Of a stretch of 64,000 nucleotides of DNA, positions 36,379 to 45,723 are shown piece after piece. This stretch comes from Thalassovita autumnalis. GTDB lineage: Bacteria; Pseudomonadota; Alphaproteobacteria; Rhodobacterales; Rhodobacteraceae. Where the stretch lies: the NCBI RefSeq assembly GCF_001458255.1, contig NZ_CYSB01000036.1, positions 62,001-126,000 of the forward strand. Direction: 5' to 3'. The notes under the pieces were generated by a model, which saw nothing but the letters and a program-made list of their open reading frames with translations, was not told where the DNA came from and ran no database searches. The position numbers and the translations under genes were made by a program. The stretch's first letter is position 1. Each line of letters begins with the position of its first letter.

Positions 36379-38094
36379 ATGCCCGATCAACGGACAAAAA
36401 TCTGGCAAGACCTGAATGATGACAGCGCCTTTGACGTTGTGGTCGTCGGCGGTGGCGTCAACGGGATCGGCACCTACCGCGAGCTGGCTTTGCAGGGGCT
36501 GCGGGTGCTGCTGGTCGAACGCGGGGATTTCGCCAGCGGCTGCAGCGCGGCACCGTCCCGGATGATCCACGGCGGGCTGCGCTATCTGGAAAACGGTGAA
36601 TTTGATCTGGTCCGCGAAAGCCTGCAGGAGCGGGATGCGCTGTTGCTGAACGCGCCGCATATGGTGCATCCGCTGCCGACAGTGATCCCGATCACCTCAA
36701 CCTTTTCGGGCCTGTTCAATGCGGCGGCGTCCTTTCTGGGGCGCAGTGGCAAACCGGCGCGCCGCGGTGCCCTGCCGATCAAACTGGGGCTGGGCCTATA
36801 TGATTGGGTGACGCGCAAACGTCGTCTGATGCCCAAGCACAGCTTTGCCGGCCGTCGCCAGACCCGGGAAAACTGGCCGGGCCTGATGGCTGAGGCGCGT
36901 TATACCGCCACCTATCATGATGCCTGGATCGGTTTTCCGGAACGGCTGTGTGTAGAGATGCTGCAAGATGTGGCGCAGGCTGCGCCGCGCTGTCTGGCGC
37001 TGAATTACGCTGAGATCCGCAAAGAGGTTGGGGGACACACCGTCACCTGCCAGCGTAGTGGCCAGTCGGCGCAGGTGGCGCCACGGCTGATCATCAACGC
37101 AACCGGGGCCTGGCTGGATGAAACCGTGACGCAGCTGGGCGGGGCGGCACAGAAACGCATGGTCGAGGGCACCAAAGGATCGCATTTGATCCTTGATCAC
37201 CCGGAGCTGCACGCGGCGCTGAAGGGCAGCATGGTGTTCTTTGAAAACGATGATGGCCGGGTTTGCATCGTCTTCCCGTTTCATGATCGCGTCTTGGCAG
37301 GTTCGACCGACATTCGGGTCAGCCATCCCGGCCGGGTGCGCTGTGAGCCGGAGGAGCAGGAATATATCCTGACCTCATTGCGCAACGTGTTTCCGGGGCT
37401 GGTGATTGCGGCGGATCAGATTGTGTTCAGCTATTCCGGCATTCGCCCGCTGCCGCAAAGCGATCAGGATTTCACCGGTCGTATTTCGCGTGGGCATGAC
37501 ATTCGCCTGCTGGAAGGCACGGTGCCACAGCTTTGCATGATTGGCGGCAAGTGGACCACTTTCCGTGCCTTTGCGGCGCAGGCCGCTGATGAGGCGATGG
37601 AGCTGCTGGGGGTGACCCGTCGGACGGAGACGCTGCAGCTGCCCATCGGTGGCGGCGCGGATTTTGCGGGGGCTGACGAGGTGGCGCAGTCGCTTCAGGC
37701 GACCCATGGCCTGACACCAGACCGCGCAGCACATCTGGCACAACGCTATGGCAGCAAGGCGGCAGAGGTTGCGGCGGCCTGTGGTCCCACTGATCAGCCG
37801 CTGGCCGCTGCCACCCAGTACAGCCGGGCCGAGATGGCCCATCTGATCCGAACTGAATTTGTGCAGAACCTCTCAGACCTGGCGCTGAGGCGCACGGATT
37901 TGGCGATCTCTGGCGACTTGTCGATGCAGATCATTGAGGCCTTGGCGGATGTCATGGCTGAGGTGACATCCCTTTCCGCTGATCAGGTCGCAGCGCAGAA
38001 AACCGCGCTGATTGATGAGCTGACAACCTATCACGGCGTTGACGCCGCAACTTTGAACACTCGAAATACCGAAAGGACAGCGCAATGCGCATGA
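36379..38094 (+). CDS. GlpD/EryB-like FAD-dependent dehydrogenase
   Basis: 571 residues. The N-terminal FAD motif VVVVGGGVNGIGTYRELAL, SRMIHGGLRYLENGEFDLV and the C-terminal IGGKWTTFRAFA are signatures of glycerol-3-phosphate dehydrogenase and erythritol-phosphate dehydrogenase (EryB). Likely membrane-associated and coupled to quinone. The segment GCSAAPSRM replaces the GTSSRSTKL usual in GlpD, suggesting another substrate. It overlaps the aldolase gene by ten bases. In an operon with an FGGY kinase and SorC regulator, a polyol or ketose phosphate is the probable substrate. Confidence 0.85.
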   Translation: MPDQRTKIWQDLNDDSAFDVVVVGGGVNGIGTYRELALQGLRVLLVERGDFASGCSAAPSRMIHGGLRYLENGEFDLVRESLQERDALLLNAPHMVHPLPTVIPITSTFSGLFNAAASFLGRSGKPARRGALPIKLGLGLYDWVTRKRRLMPKHSFAGRRQTRENWPGLMAEARYTATYHDAWIGFPERLCVEMLQDVAQAAPRCLALNYAEIRKEVGGHTVTCQRSGQSAQVAPRLIINATGAWLDETVTQLGGAAQKRMVEGTKGSHLILDHPELHAALKGSMVFFENDDGRVCIVFPFHDRVLAGSTDIRVSHPGRVRCEPEEQEYILTSLRNVFPGLVIAADQIVFSYSGIRPLPQSDQDFTGRISRGHDIRLLEGTVPQLCMIGGKWTTFRAFAAQAADEAMELLGVTRRTETLQLPIGGGADFAGADEVAQSLQATHGLTPDRAAHLAQRYGSKAAEVAAACGPTDQPLAAATQYSRAEMAHLIRTEFVQNLSDLALRRTDLAISGDLSMQIIEALADVMAEVTSLSADQVAAQKTALIDELTTYHGVDAATLNTRNTERTAQCA

Positions 38095-38927
38095 GCATGA
38101 AAGCCCGTATGAACCGGATGTTTAGCAACGGGGGCTGCCTGGATGTGGCCATCGATCACGGCGTCTGCAATGAGCCGAGCTTTATGGTGGGGCTGGAGGA
38201 TATGCCTGCGGTGATGGACACGCTGATTGGCGCCAAGCCAGATGCGATCCAATGTGCCTATGGTCAGGCCGATCTGCTGCAAAGCCGCCTGGAAAAGGAC
38301 AAGCCGGCGCTGGTCATGCGGATCGACATGGGCAACCCCTATAACGATCAGCGCCACCGGGTGATGTGGTCGATGCTGCAAAACGCCGAAGAGCCGATAA
38401 TCGGCGCGTTGGAAATGGATGCGGCGGCGGTGGTTGTGAACCTGTTTATGCTGCCTGATGAGCCGGAGCTGTTCCGCCAATGTGTGGAAAACATCAGCCG
38501 GGTGCGCGCTTCCTGTGAGAAATATGGCATGCCTTTGATGATTGAACCCTTGGTGATGCTGCCCAATGACGTGCGCGGGGGCTATCAGGTCGATGGCAAT
38601 GCTGAAAAGATCGTTACCCTAACCCGGCTGGCCAGCGAAATGGGCGCGGATATCATTAAGGCAGATCCCACCGATGATCCTGAAGAGTTCCACCGCGTGG
38701 TCGAGGCAGCCCGGGTACCCGTTCTTGTGCGGGGCGGCGGTAAGGACGATCTGCGTGCGGTTCTGAACAAATCGGCCGCGTTGATGCAGCAGGGTGCAAA
38801 AGGCATGGTCTATGGCCGCAATATCTATCAGCATGACAACCCGAAGGCCGTGGTCAACGCCTTGATGGCGATGATCCACAATGGCGCGGGCGGCGAAGAA
38901 GCATGGGACATCTATAACCGTGGCTGA
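38085..38927 (+). CDS. DhnA/LsrF-type class I aldolase
   Basis: 280 residues, TIM barrel. LDVAIDHGVCNEP matches the N-terminal strand of DhnA-type fructose-bisphosphate aldolase and LsrF (usually DHG). The Schiff-base lysine is probably in ADIIKADPTDDPEEFH, with VLVRGGGKDD forming the phosphate site. It probably cleaves, or transfers from, a phosphorylated ketose made by the kinase encoded next. It overlaps both neighbours. Confidence 0.82.
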   Translation: MRMSMKARMNRMFSNGGCLDVAIDHGVCNEPSFMVGLEDMPAVMDTLIGAKPDAIQCAYGQADLLQSRLEKDKPALVMRIDMGNPYNDQRHRVMWSMLQNAEEPIIGALEMDAAAVVVNLFMLPDEPELFRQCVENISRVRASCEKYGMPLMIEPLVMLPNDVRGGYQVDGNAEKIVTLTRLASEMGADIIKADPTDDPEEFHRVVEAARVPVLVRGGGKDDLRAVLNKSAALMQQGAKGMVYGRNIYQHDNPKAVVNALMAMIHNGAGGEEAWDIYNRG

Positions 38928-40434
38928 GGAACAGAAATATCTGCTGGGTCTGGATGCGGGCAACACGGTGATCAAGGCCGTGTTGTTCGATCTGGACGGG
39001 CGACAGGTGGCGATGCAAGCGCTGGATGGTCAGACCGCAACCCCTGCGCCGGGCCATGTGGAACGTGACCTTTCGGAACTGTGGCGCAACGCAGGTCAGG
39101 TGATCCGCGACTGCATTGCAGAAGCTGGGATTGCGCCCTCGCAAATCGCGGGCGTGGGCTGCGCAGGCCATGGCAACGGGCTCTATGCGCTCGACCAATC
39201 AGGCGCGCCCCTTCTGGGCATCCAGTCCCTGGACACCCGCGCCGCCGCAGTGGCTGAGGAGCTTTCGTCCGCAAATGGCGCGGCGCTGCATGACATCTGC
39301 CTGCAACGCCCCTGGCCATCGCAGACGCCGGTTCTTCTGGCCTGGGTCAAACGCCACCAGCCAGAGGTCTATGCCCAGATCGGCACGGTGCTGCTATGCA
39401 AGGATTTCATCACCTATCAGCTGACCGGCGCCCGAGTGACGGAGATTTCTGACATGTCGGGCTGCGGTCTGACGCGGATGCCGGATTGCCGCTATGACGC
39501 CGACCTCATGGCGCACTACGGGTTGTCAGATGCGATGGATCTGCTGCCGCCAATGGTGCAGCCGGCTGACATTGCGGGCCATGTGACGGCAGAGGCTGCC
39601 GCCGCTACGGGATTGGCCGAAGGCACCCCGGTCATTGGCGGCTATTTCGATGTCATCTCCTCAGCGCTGGGATCCGGGGTGTGCCGTGACGGTGAGGCCT
39701 CGATCATCGCAGGCACTTGGTCGATCAATCAGGTCTTCTCGGCCCAGCCGGTGCGAGACGGTGATGTTTTCATGGCCTCAGGCTTCGCGCCGGGACGCTT
39801 CGTGAACATCGAAGCCTCGGCCACCTCGGCGGCCAATCTGGAATGGTATGTCCGCGAACTGGTGGAACGTGGCGCCCATCACGATGATCCCTTTGGATTT
39901 TGCAACGATTTGGTTCGCCAGGTCACCCCGGCGCTGGATGATCCGATCTGTCAGCCGTTCCTTTATGGATCGGGGCAGGGGGCCGATTATCGCGGGGGCT
40001 ACTTCGGACTGGCCGGTTGGCACGGCGAAGCCCACATGCTGCGCGCCCTGTTCGAAGGGGTGGTGTTCGAACACCGCCGCCATATTGAGGTGCTGCGCCG
40101 CGCGGGCGTACGGTTTGACAGTGCTGTTCTGTCGGGTGGCGGATCACGTAGTCCGCACTGGCCGCAGATCTTTGCTGATTGTCTGGGCCTGCCAATCCGG
40201 GTGGCGGAGGCGCGCGAAACCGGGGCGCTGGGCGCGGCCATTGGTGTGGCCGTGGCCGTTGGTCTGGCCGAGGATTATGAGGCTGCCGTGGGGCGCATGA
40301 CCCGCGCCAAGGCGGATTTCACCCCTGATCCGGCGATGCAGGCACATTACGATCAGCGCTATCAGCTTTATTGCGATCTGAATGCGGCGATGCAGCCCCT
40401 TTGGGCCCGGCTGAACCAGATGCGGGACGCGTAA
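38920..40434 (+). CDS. FGGY-family carbohydrate kinase (L-xylulose/erythritol kinase-like)
   Basis: About 504 residues from GTG 38920, which overlaps the aldolase stop by eight bases; ATG 38881 would add 13 residues inside the aldolase. N-terminal phosphate-binding [17 protein letters not shown], catalytic Asp region in [15 protein letters not shown], and [19 protein letters not shown] as FGGY signature 2. Sequence style is close to L-xylulokinase (Lyx). It phosphorylates a ketose or polyol taken up by the RbsABC-like importer. Confidence 0.87.
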   Translation: MAEEQKYLLGLDAGNTVIKAVLFDLDGRQVAMQALDGQTATPAPGHVERDLSELWRNAGQVIRDCIAEAGIAPSQIAGVGCAGHGNGLYALDQSGAPLLGIQSLDTRAAAVAEELSSANGAALHDICLQRPWPSQTPVLLAWVKRHQPEVYAQIGTVLLCKDFITYQLTGARVTEISDMSGCGLTRMPDCRYDADLMAHYGLSDAMDLLPPMVQPADIAGHVTAEAAAATGLAEGTPVIGGYFDVISSALGSGVCRDGEASIIAGTWSINQVFSAQPVRDGDVFMASGFAPGRFVNIEASATSAANLEWYVRELVERGAHHDDPFGFCNDLVRQVTPALDDPICQPFLYGSGQGADYRGGYFGLAGWHGEAHMLRALFEGVVFEHRRHIEVLRRAGVRFDSAVLSGGGSRSPHWPQIFADCLGLPIRVAEARETGALGAAIGVAVAVGLAEDYEAAVGRMTRAKADFTPDPAMQAHYDQRYQLYCDLNAAMQPLWARLNQMRDA

Positions 40435-40435
40435 G

Positions 40436-42040
40436 ATGGCCCAATTGGATGGAGAGTATGACTACGTCATCGTTGGCGCGGGCACGGCGGGCTGCGTGCT
40501 GGCCAACCGGCTGAGCGCGGATCCCAAAAACAAGGTGCTGCTGCTGGAGGCGGGGAAAAGCGACAACTATCACTGGGTGCATATCCCGGTGGGTTATCTT
40601 TACTGCATCGGCAATCCACGCACCGACTGGATGATGAAAACCGCCGCGGAGCCCGGGCTCAACGGGCGTTCCCTGACCTACCCGCGTGGCAAGGTGCTGG
40701 GCGGTTGCACCTCGGTCAACGGGATGATCTACATGCGCGGGCAGGCGGCGGACTATGACCTGTGGCGCCAGATGGGCAATCCCGGCTGGGGCTGGGACGA
40801 TGTGTTGCCCTACTTCCTGCGGTCCGAGGATCACTACGGCGGTGACAGTGCGATGCATCGCGGTGGCGGCGAGTGGAAGGTCAGCAAACAGCGGCTTAAC
40901 TGGGATATCCTCAGCGCGGTGCAGGAAGGAGCCAAGGAGTTTGGCATTCACCCGCGTGCAGATTTCAACGACGGCAACAACGAAGGCTCCGGCTATTTCG
41001 AAGTGAACCAACGTAACGGTGTGCGCTGGAACACCGCCAAAGGGTTCCTGCGTCCGGCGATGAAACGGGGCAACCTGCGGGTTGTGACCGAGGCTGAGAC
41101 CAAACGGCTGACGATGGACGGCACCCGCATCACCGGGGTTGAGTTTCTGCGCGGTGGTCAGGTGACCACGGTCAAGGCACGGCGTGAGGTGTTGCTGGCA
41201 GCCGGCGCGATCAATTCGCCTAAAGTGTTGGAGCTATCCGGCATCGGCCGGCCGGAGGTGCTGGCAGAGCATGGCATTGAACCCCGGCATGAACTGTCAG
41301 GGGTGGGCGAAAACTTGCAAGATCACCTGCAGATCCGCACGGTCTACAAGGTGCAGGATGCCAAGACACTGAACACCATGGCAAATTCGCTGTTCGGCAA
41401 GGCCAAGATCGCGCTGCAATACGGGCTGACGCAAAGCGGTCCGATGTCGATGGCGCCCAGCCAGTTTGGCATGTTCACCAAATCGCGCCCCGATCTGGAG
41501 ATGCCGGATCTGGAATATCACGTGCAGCCGCTGTCGACCGACAAGCTGGGCGACCCACTGCATCCTTTCCCGGCGATCACGGTTTCGGTCTGTAATTTGC
41601 GCCCCGACAGTCTGGGCTCATGTCATATCCAAAGCGCCAATCTAAACCAGCAGCCGGACATCCGGTTGAACTACCTGTCGGCCGAAAGTGACAAGGCGGT
41701 TGCCGTTGCATCGATCAAACAGGTGCGTCAGGTGATGACGGCGACGGCTTTGGAAAAACACAAGCCGCAGGAGGTTTTGCCGGGCCCTGGATGTGACACG
41801 GATCATGACATTCTAAGCGCCGTTGGCGATATTGCGACGACCATTTTCCATCCCGTTGGGACCTGTAAAATGGGCACGGATGAGGGCGCCGTGGTTGATC
41901 CGCAATTGCGGGTTCACGGATTGCAGGGGCTGCGGGTGGTCGATGCCTCGATCATGCCCAAGATCGTTTCGGGCAACACGGCCTCGCCCGTGGTGATGAT
42001 TGCGGAAAAGGCGGCGGATATGATCCTGAAGGGCGCGTAA
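40436..42040 (+). CDS. GMC-family FAD oxidoreductase (choline/alcohol dehydrogenase-like)
   Basis: 534 residues. FAD-binding [19 protein letters not shown] at the N-terminus, GMC signature 1 [20 protein letters not shown], signature 2 [15 protein letters not shown], and the C-terminal HPVGTCKMG with the catalytic His. It oxidises primary alcohols or polyols. It lies two bases after the kinase gene, as part of the same transcript. A polyol-oxidising step feeding this pathway, or a separate substrate, are both possible. Confidence 0.9.
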   Translation: MAQLDGEYDYVIVGAGTAGCVLANRLSADPKNKVLLLEAGKSDNYHWVHIPVGYLYCIGNPRTDWMMKTAAEPGLNGRSLTYPRGKVLGGCTSVNGMIYMRGQAADYDLWRQMGNPGWGWDDVLPYFLRSEDHYGGDSAMHRGGGEWKVSKQRLNWDILSAVQEGAKEFGIHPRADFNDGNNEGSGYFEVNQRNGVRWNTAKGFLRPAMKRGNLRVVTEAETKRLTMDGTRITGVEFLRGGQVTTVKARREVLLAAGAINSPKVLELSGIGRPEVLAEHGIEPRHELSGVGENLQDHLQIRTVYKVQDAKTLNTMANSLFGKAKIALQYGLTQSGPMSMAPSQFGMFTKSRPDLEMPDLEYHVQPLSTDKLGDPLHPFPAITVSVCNLRPDSLGSCHIQSANLNQQPDIRLNYLSAESDKAVAVASIKQVRQVMTATALEKHKPQEVLPGPGCDTDHDILSAVGDIATTIFHPVGTCKMGTDEGAVVDPQLRVHGLQGLRVVDASIMPKIVSGNTASPVVMIAEKAADMILKGA

Positions 42041-42041
42041 G

Positions 42042-42326
42042 ATGACAGTGATGGTCATCGCAGAGCTGACGCCCGTACCGGGACAGGGGGAGGTGCTGCG
42101 CCGCGCAGTGCAGACCCTGACCGTGGCCAGCCGGGGCGAAGAGGGCTGCCTGTCCTACCGTCCGCTGCTTGATCCGGCGCGGCCGGGCACAATTGTGATC
42201 CTGGAAACCTGGCGCGATGCCGAGGCTTTGGCCAGCCATGGCAAGACCGAGGCAATGGCGCAGTTCAAGGCGGCGATCAAAGGTGCCGAGGTGGTGGTTA
42301 CACGGCACCGGATTTCCCCCGCTTAG
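42042..42326 (+). CDS. ABM (antibiotic biosynthesis monooxygenase)-domain protein
   Basis: 94 residues, one ferredoxin-like ABM domain. SRGEEGCLSYRPLLDP and VILETWRDAEALASHG are typical of the YgiN/LsrG group. LsrG, an ABM-fold protein, works after LsrF-type steps in AI-2 breakdown, so finding one with an LsrF-type aldolase and a SorC regulator is noteworthy. It starts one base after the GMC stop and ends the operon with TAG. Confidence 0.85.
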   Translation: MTVMVIAELTPVPGQGEVLRRAVQTLTVASRGEEGCLSYRPLLDPARPGTIVILETWRDAEALASHGKTEAMAQFKAAIKGAEVVVTRHRISPA

Positions 42327-42368
42327 TCACGTCACGCCGCGCGTTTACGGGTGAAAAACCTACAGAGA

Positions 42369-42394
42369 AGCGTCGCCGAATCCGGCGGCGCTTT
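42369..42394 (+). terminator. Terminator after the SorC-linked operon
   Basis: AAGCGTCGCCG pairs with CGGCGGCGCTT (11 pairs, one T-G wobble, four-base loop), followed by TTGCGTTGTT. It is 42 bases after the last gene. Confidence 0.8.
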
Positions 42395-42711
42395 TGCGTT
42401 GTTGGGGGCTTTCAGGGGAAACTTGGCGTTTTTGCAATCCTGTGCATTTGGCTTTGGTTTGCACTCTCCAAAATTCTGGAATGGCTTTCTGAGCTTTGCT
42501 TAAATAATTGTTTTTGTTTGCGTATCTACAGCTTGCACAGCTGTGCAAGAATCCGTTGACAATGAGGCCCCCCGTGCCGCAGGCTGGTATGCAGGCCGGG
42601 AGGCATCGCGGGCGGCTGGCATTCGGCTTGCTTGCGGTCAGAAGACAAAAGACGGGAGGGGCACGTCGTGGGAGGACGAGCGCTGCGCAGCCAAAGTGAG
42701 GGCGCGCTGAC
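42395..42711. other. Gene-free region before the AfuABC-like operon
   Basis: About 320 bases with no credible gene. An AT-rich patch at about 42490-42530 precedes the LacI-type palindrome at 42533-42548. TTGACA at 42556-42561 could be a -35 box, but no clear -10 follows at the right distance. GAGGG at about 42698 is a good ribosome binding site for the ATG at 42712. Confidence 0.5.
42533..42548. promoter_or_regulatory. Perfect LacI-type operator TTGCACAGCTGTGCAA, upstream of the importer operon
   Basis: A perfect 16-base palindrome centred on CG-free AGCT. Two further copies with one to three changes flank the lacI gene at 49720, which points to that regulator as the binder. Confidence 0.8.
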
Positions 42712-42762
42712 ATGAGCAATCCAGAAATGCTGGGCGGCAAAGAAAGCCGCCGTTTGTAGCGG

Positions 42763-44538
42763 TTGAAGTACCGTTTGCGTATTGGCTGGCGCGAACCAAC
42801 AGCGTTGATCGGTGTGCTGCTGACGGTGCTGTTTGCCTATCTGATCGTCGTGCCGATCATCTCGCTACTGTATGACTCGATCGAAATTCAGTTTGGCGAT
42901 GGCCGTCGGGCCGGTGGCCAGATGGGGGATCTGACCACCTATTATTTTGACCGGGCTCTGTTTTCGCCGGTGGCCAGTGATCTGTTCTGGGAACCACTTT
43001 CGCATACGCTGTCGGTGTCTGCCGGGGCGATCACCCTGTCGCTGAGCATCGGGGGCATGTTGGCCTGGCTCTTGGCGCGGACGGATATGTTTGCGCGCCG
43101 CTGGTTCGCCACCGCGTTGATCGTGCCCTATATGCTGCCCAGCTGGACCTTTGCGCTGGCCTGGCGCACCCTGTTCAAGAACCGCGAGGTTGGGGGGCAG
43201 CCGGGGTGGCTGGAATCGATGGGCTACACGCCGCCGGATTGGCTGGCCTATGGGCAGGTGCCGATCACGGTTATTCTGGCCCTGCATTACACCCCTTTTG
43301 TGATCCTGCTCTTTGGCAATGCCCTGCGCCGTTTTGACAGCCAGCTGGAAGATTCCGCGCGTATTTTGGGCGCCAAACCGGGCACCGTGGCGCGCCAGAT
43401 CATCCTGCCACTGATGCTGCCGGCGCTGATGTCGGCGACCGTGCTGATCTTTGCCAAATGTCTGGGGGAGTTCGGTGTGTCTTACGTGCTGGGCCTGCCG
43501 GTGGACTATGATGTGCTGGCGACCTCGCTCTATCGTTCGATCAGTTCACGTCAGCCCGGTGTGGCGGCGGTGATTGCCATGGCGATCCTGTTGATCGGTG
43601 TGGTGTCGCTGCTGATTGATGCAAGGCTGGTGCGCGAAAGCCGCCGCTTTGTCACCGTGGGCGGCAAAGGATCGATGAACCGCAAAACCCGGCTGGGGAT
43701 CTACCGTCTGCCAGCCACGGCGATTGCCGCGATCATCTTTGTGCTGTCGGTCTGCCTGCCGCTGTTTGTGCTGATGGCATCGACCGTCATGAAGGTGCCG
43801 GGCCTCTTTGCCTGGGATAACTTCACGCTGGATTACTGGATCGGCGAAAACCTCGACACCGTCGCCTATACCACCGGCATTCTCTATACGTCCGACCTTT
43901 GGAATGCGATGTGGAGCACATTGCGCATCGTGGGCTTTGCCTCACTTTGCAGCGGCCTCCTGGGCCTGTTGGTCGGCTATGTTGTCGTGCGCTCCCCCGT
44001 GCGACCGGTGGGCAGTTTCCTGCGCCAGGTTACGTTCTTCCCATACCTGGTACCTGGGATCGCTTTTGCGGCTGCCTACCTTTCTTTGTTTGCGGTGCCA
44101 CGTGGACCAATCCCGGCCCTTTATGGCACCGCAGCGATCCTGATCCTGGCGCTGATGGCGGATCAGATGCCCTATGCCAGCCGGGCCGGGATCTCGGCGA
44201 TGATGCAGCTGGGCAAAGACCCTGAGGAGGCCGCGCAGGTGGCCGGCGCCGGGTGGTTCCGCCGGATGATCGCAGTGGTTATCCCGATCCAGAAGGGGGC
44301 GCTGGTCGCAGGTGTGATCCTGCCGTTCATTTCGGGGATCCGCGGCCTCAGCCTGTTTGTGATCCTCGCGGTGCCGGGCACCGATGTGCTGACCACGTTT
44401 TCGCTGCGCCTGTTGGATTACAACTACACACAAGCCGCCAATGCGATTGTGCTGATCATCTCGGCCATTGCCTACTTCGGCACGCTGGCGGCGCAGAAAA
44501 TCACCAAAACAAACCTCGCTGACGGATTGGGGGGATAA
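42763..44538 (+). CDS. AfuB/FbpB-like ABC transporter permease (two fused permease domains); in-frame amber codon near the 5' end
   Basis: 591 residues from TTG 42763, about 12 membrane segments in two homologous halves. Each half has an EAA-type loop (SARILGAKPGTVARQIILP near residue 200; EEAAQVAGAGWFRRMI near 490), as in FbpB and the hexose-phosphate permease AfuB. TTG 42763 lacks a good ribosome binding site. The same frame starts at ATG 42712 with GAGGG at ideal spacing, but after 15 codons (MSNPEMLGGKESRRL) it meets TAG at 42757-42759. Either the original N-terminus is cut off by a nonsense change, or the upstream ORF is a short leader. Membrane subunit of the importer encoded at 42763-46848. 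Confidence 0.85.
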   Translation: MKYRLRIGWREPTALIGVLLTVLFAYLIVVPIISLLYDSIEIQFGDGRRAGGQMGDLTTYYFDRALFSPVASDLFWEPLSHTLSVSAGAITLSLSIGGMLAWLLARTDMFARRWFATALIVPYMLPSWTFALAWRTLFKNREVGGQPGWLESMGYTPPDWLAYGQVPITVILALHYTPFVILLFGNALRRFDSQLEDSARILGAKPGTVARQIILPLMLPALMSATVLIFAKCLGEFGVSYVLGLPVDYDVLATSLYRSISSRQPGVAAVIAMAILLIGVVSLLIDARLVRESRRFVTVGGKGSMNRKTRLGIYRLPATAIAAIIFVLSVCLPLFVLMASTVMKVPGLFAWDNFTLDYWIGENLDTVAYTTGILYTSDLWNAMWSTLRIVGFASLCSGLLGLLVGYVVVRSPVRPVGSFLRQVTFFPYLVPGIAFAAAYLSLFAVPRGPIPALYGTAAILILALMADQMPYASRAGISAMMQLGKDPEEAAQVAGAGWFRRMIAVVIPIQKGALVAGVILPFISGIRGLSLFVILAVPGTDVLTTFSLRLLDYNYTQAANAIVLIISAIAYFGTLAAQKITKTNLADGLGG

Positions 44539-44541
44539 CCG

Positions 44542-45690
44542 ATGCCGACGATCAAGCTGACTTCGGTCGACAAACAATATGACAAGAGCAGCCCCGTAAA
44601 AGCGGTGGATGATCTGAACCTTGAAATCGGTGATGGCGAGTTCATGTGCCTGCTTGGCCCATCGGGCTGCGGCAAGACCAACACGCTGCGGATGATTGCG
44701 GGTCTGGAAAACCTGTCCGAGGGCGCGATCCAGGTGGGGGAGCGTCTGGTCGACAGCGCGAATGACGGGGTGTTTGTGCCACCTGAAAAACGTGGCATGG
44801 GGCTGGTGTTTCAGTCTTACGCGCTGTGGCCGCATCTGACGATTGAGCGCAACACCGACTTTGGTTTGCGCCTGCGCAAAGTGCCGAAAGCTGAGCGGGA
44901 AGAGCGTGTGAACCACGTGATGAAGACGCTGGGGATTGAGCAATATCGCGATCGCTACCCCTCACAGCTGTCGGGTGGACAACAGCAGCGGGTTGCCTTG
45001 GCGCGGATGCTGGCGGTGAACCCTGAGGTGCTGCTACTGGATGAGCCGCTGTCGAACCTTGATGCCCGGTTGCGTCTGGAAATGCGGGCGGAGCTGAAGC
45101 GCATTCACAGCGCCTTTGGCACCACCATCGTCTGTGTGACCCACGACCAGTGGGAGGCGATGACACTGGCGACCCAGATCGCTGTGATGAACCAGGGCAC
45201 CCTGCAGCAGGTGGGCACGCCCGAAGATATTTATGACCGCCCCGCCAACCGTTTTGTGGCCGAGTTTGTCGGCAGCCCGCCGATCAACATCGTTGAGATG
45301 CATGATGGCGGTGACGCTGGGTTGCGTCAGGCGCTGCGAGCGCATTTGCAGGGGGATTATGCCCATGGGGCCGAGATTGCCTCGGTCGGGATGCGGCCTG
45401 AGAACATCCAGATTGCAGCTTCGCCTGCGGCGGTTTCGGACAGCGATTTCCAGCGTCCGATGGTCGTCACCGCGGTGCTGCCAACTGGGGGCAGCTGGAT
45501 TGTCGAGATGGAGGATAACGGCAGCCAGCTTTTTGCAACCACCAACCAGCCGCCAGTGCTGAACGCGGGGGATAAAGGCGTCTACAGCCTGGCCCCCGGG
45601 GCGATGCACAGCTTTGACGGCAAGGGCGCGCGGTTGCAGCCGCTGGCAGAGGAGGCCAGAGCAACACAAAACATCCGAGTGGCGGGTTAA
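44542..45690 (+). CDS. ABC transporter ATP-binding protein (AfuC/FbpC-like)
   Basis: 382 residues. Walker A GPSGCGKTNTLR (Asn follows the usual Lys-Thr), Q-loop QSYALWPHLT, signature LSGGQQQRVALARM, Walker B VLLLDEPLSNLD and switch His in CVTHDQWEAM. A C-terminal TOBE-type region (~280-380) is present, as in the FbpC/PotA/MalK group. It follows the permease by three bases and precedes the binding protein. No amber codon interrupts this gene. Confidence 0.93.
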   Translation: MPTIKLTSVDKQYDKSSPVKAVDDLNLEIGDGEFMCLLGPSGCGKTNTLRMIAGLENLSEGAIQVGERLVDSANDGVFVPPEKRGMGLVFQSYALWPHLTIERNTDFGLRLRKVPKAEREERVNHVMKTLGIEQYRDRYPSQLSGGQQQRVALARMLAVNPEVLLLDEPLSNLDARLRLEMRAELKRIHSAFGTTIVCVTHDQWEAMTLATQIAVMNQGTLQQVGTPEDIYDRPANRFVAEFVGSPPINIVEMHDGGDAGLRQALRAHLQGDYAHGAEIASVGMRPENIQIAASPAAVSDSDFQRPMVVTAVLPTGGSWIVEMEDNGSQLFATTNQPPVLNAGDKGVYSLAPGAMHSFDGKGARLQPLAEEARATQNIRVAG

Positions 45691-45723
45691 CCGCCACCGG
45701 GCACCAACGTGGAGGAGAAGACT

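Noticed and set aside
42712-42759. 15-codon leader peptide regulating the importer operon
   Set aside because: No run of a single amino-acid codon and no attenuator hairpin follows. It is in frame with the permease, so a nonsense-interrupted N-terminus is the simpler reading.
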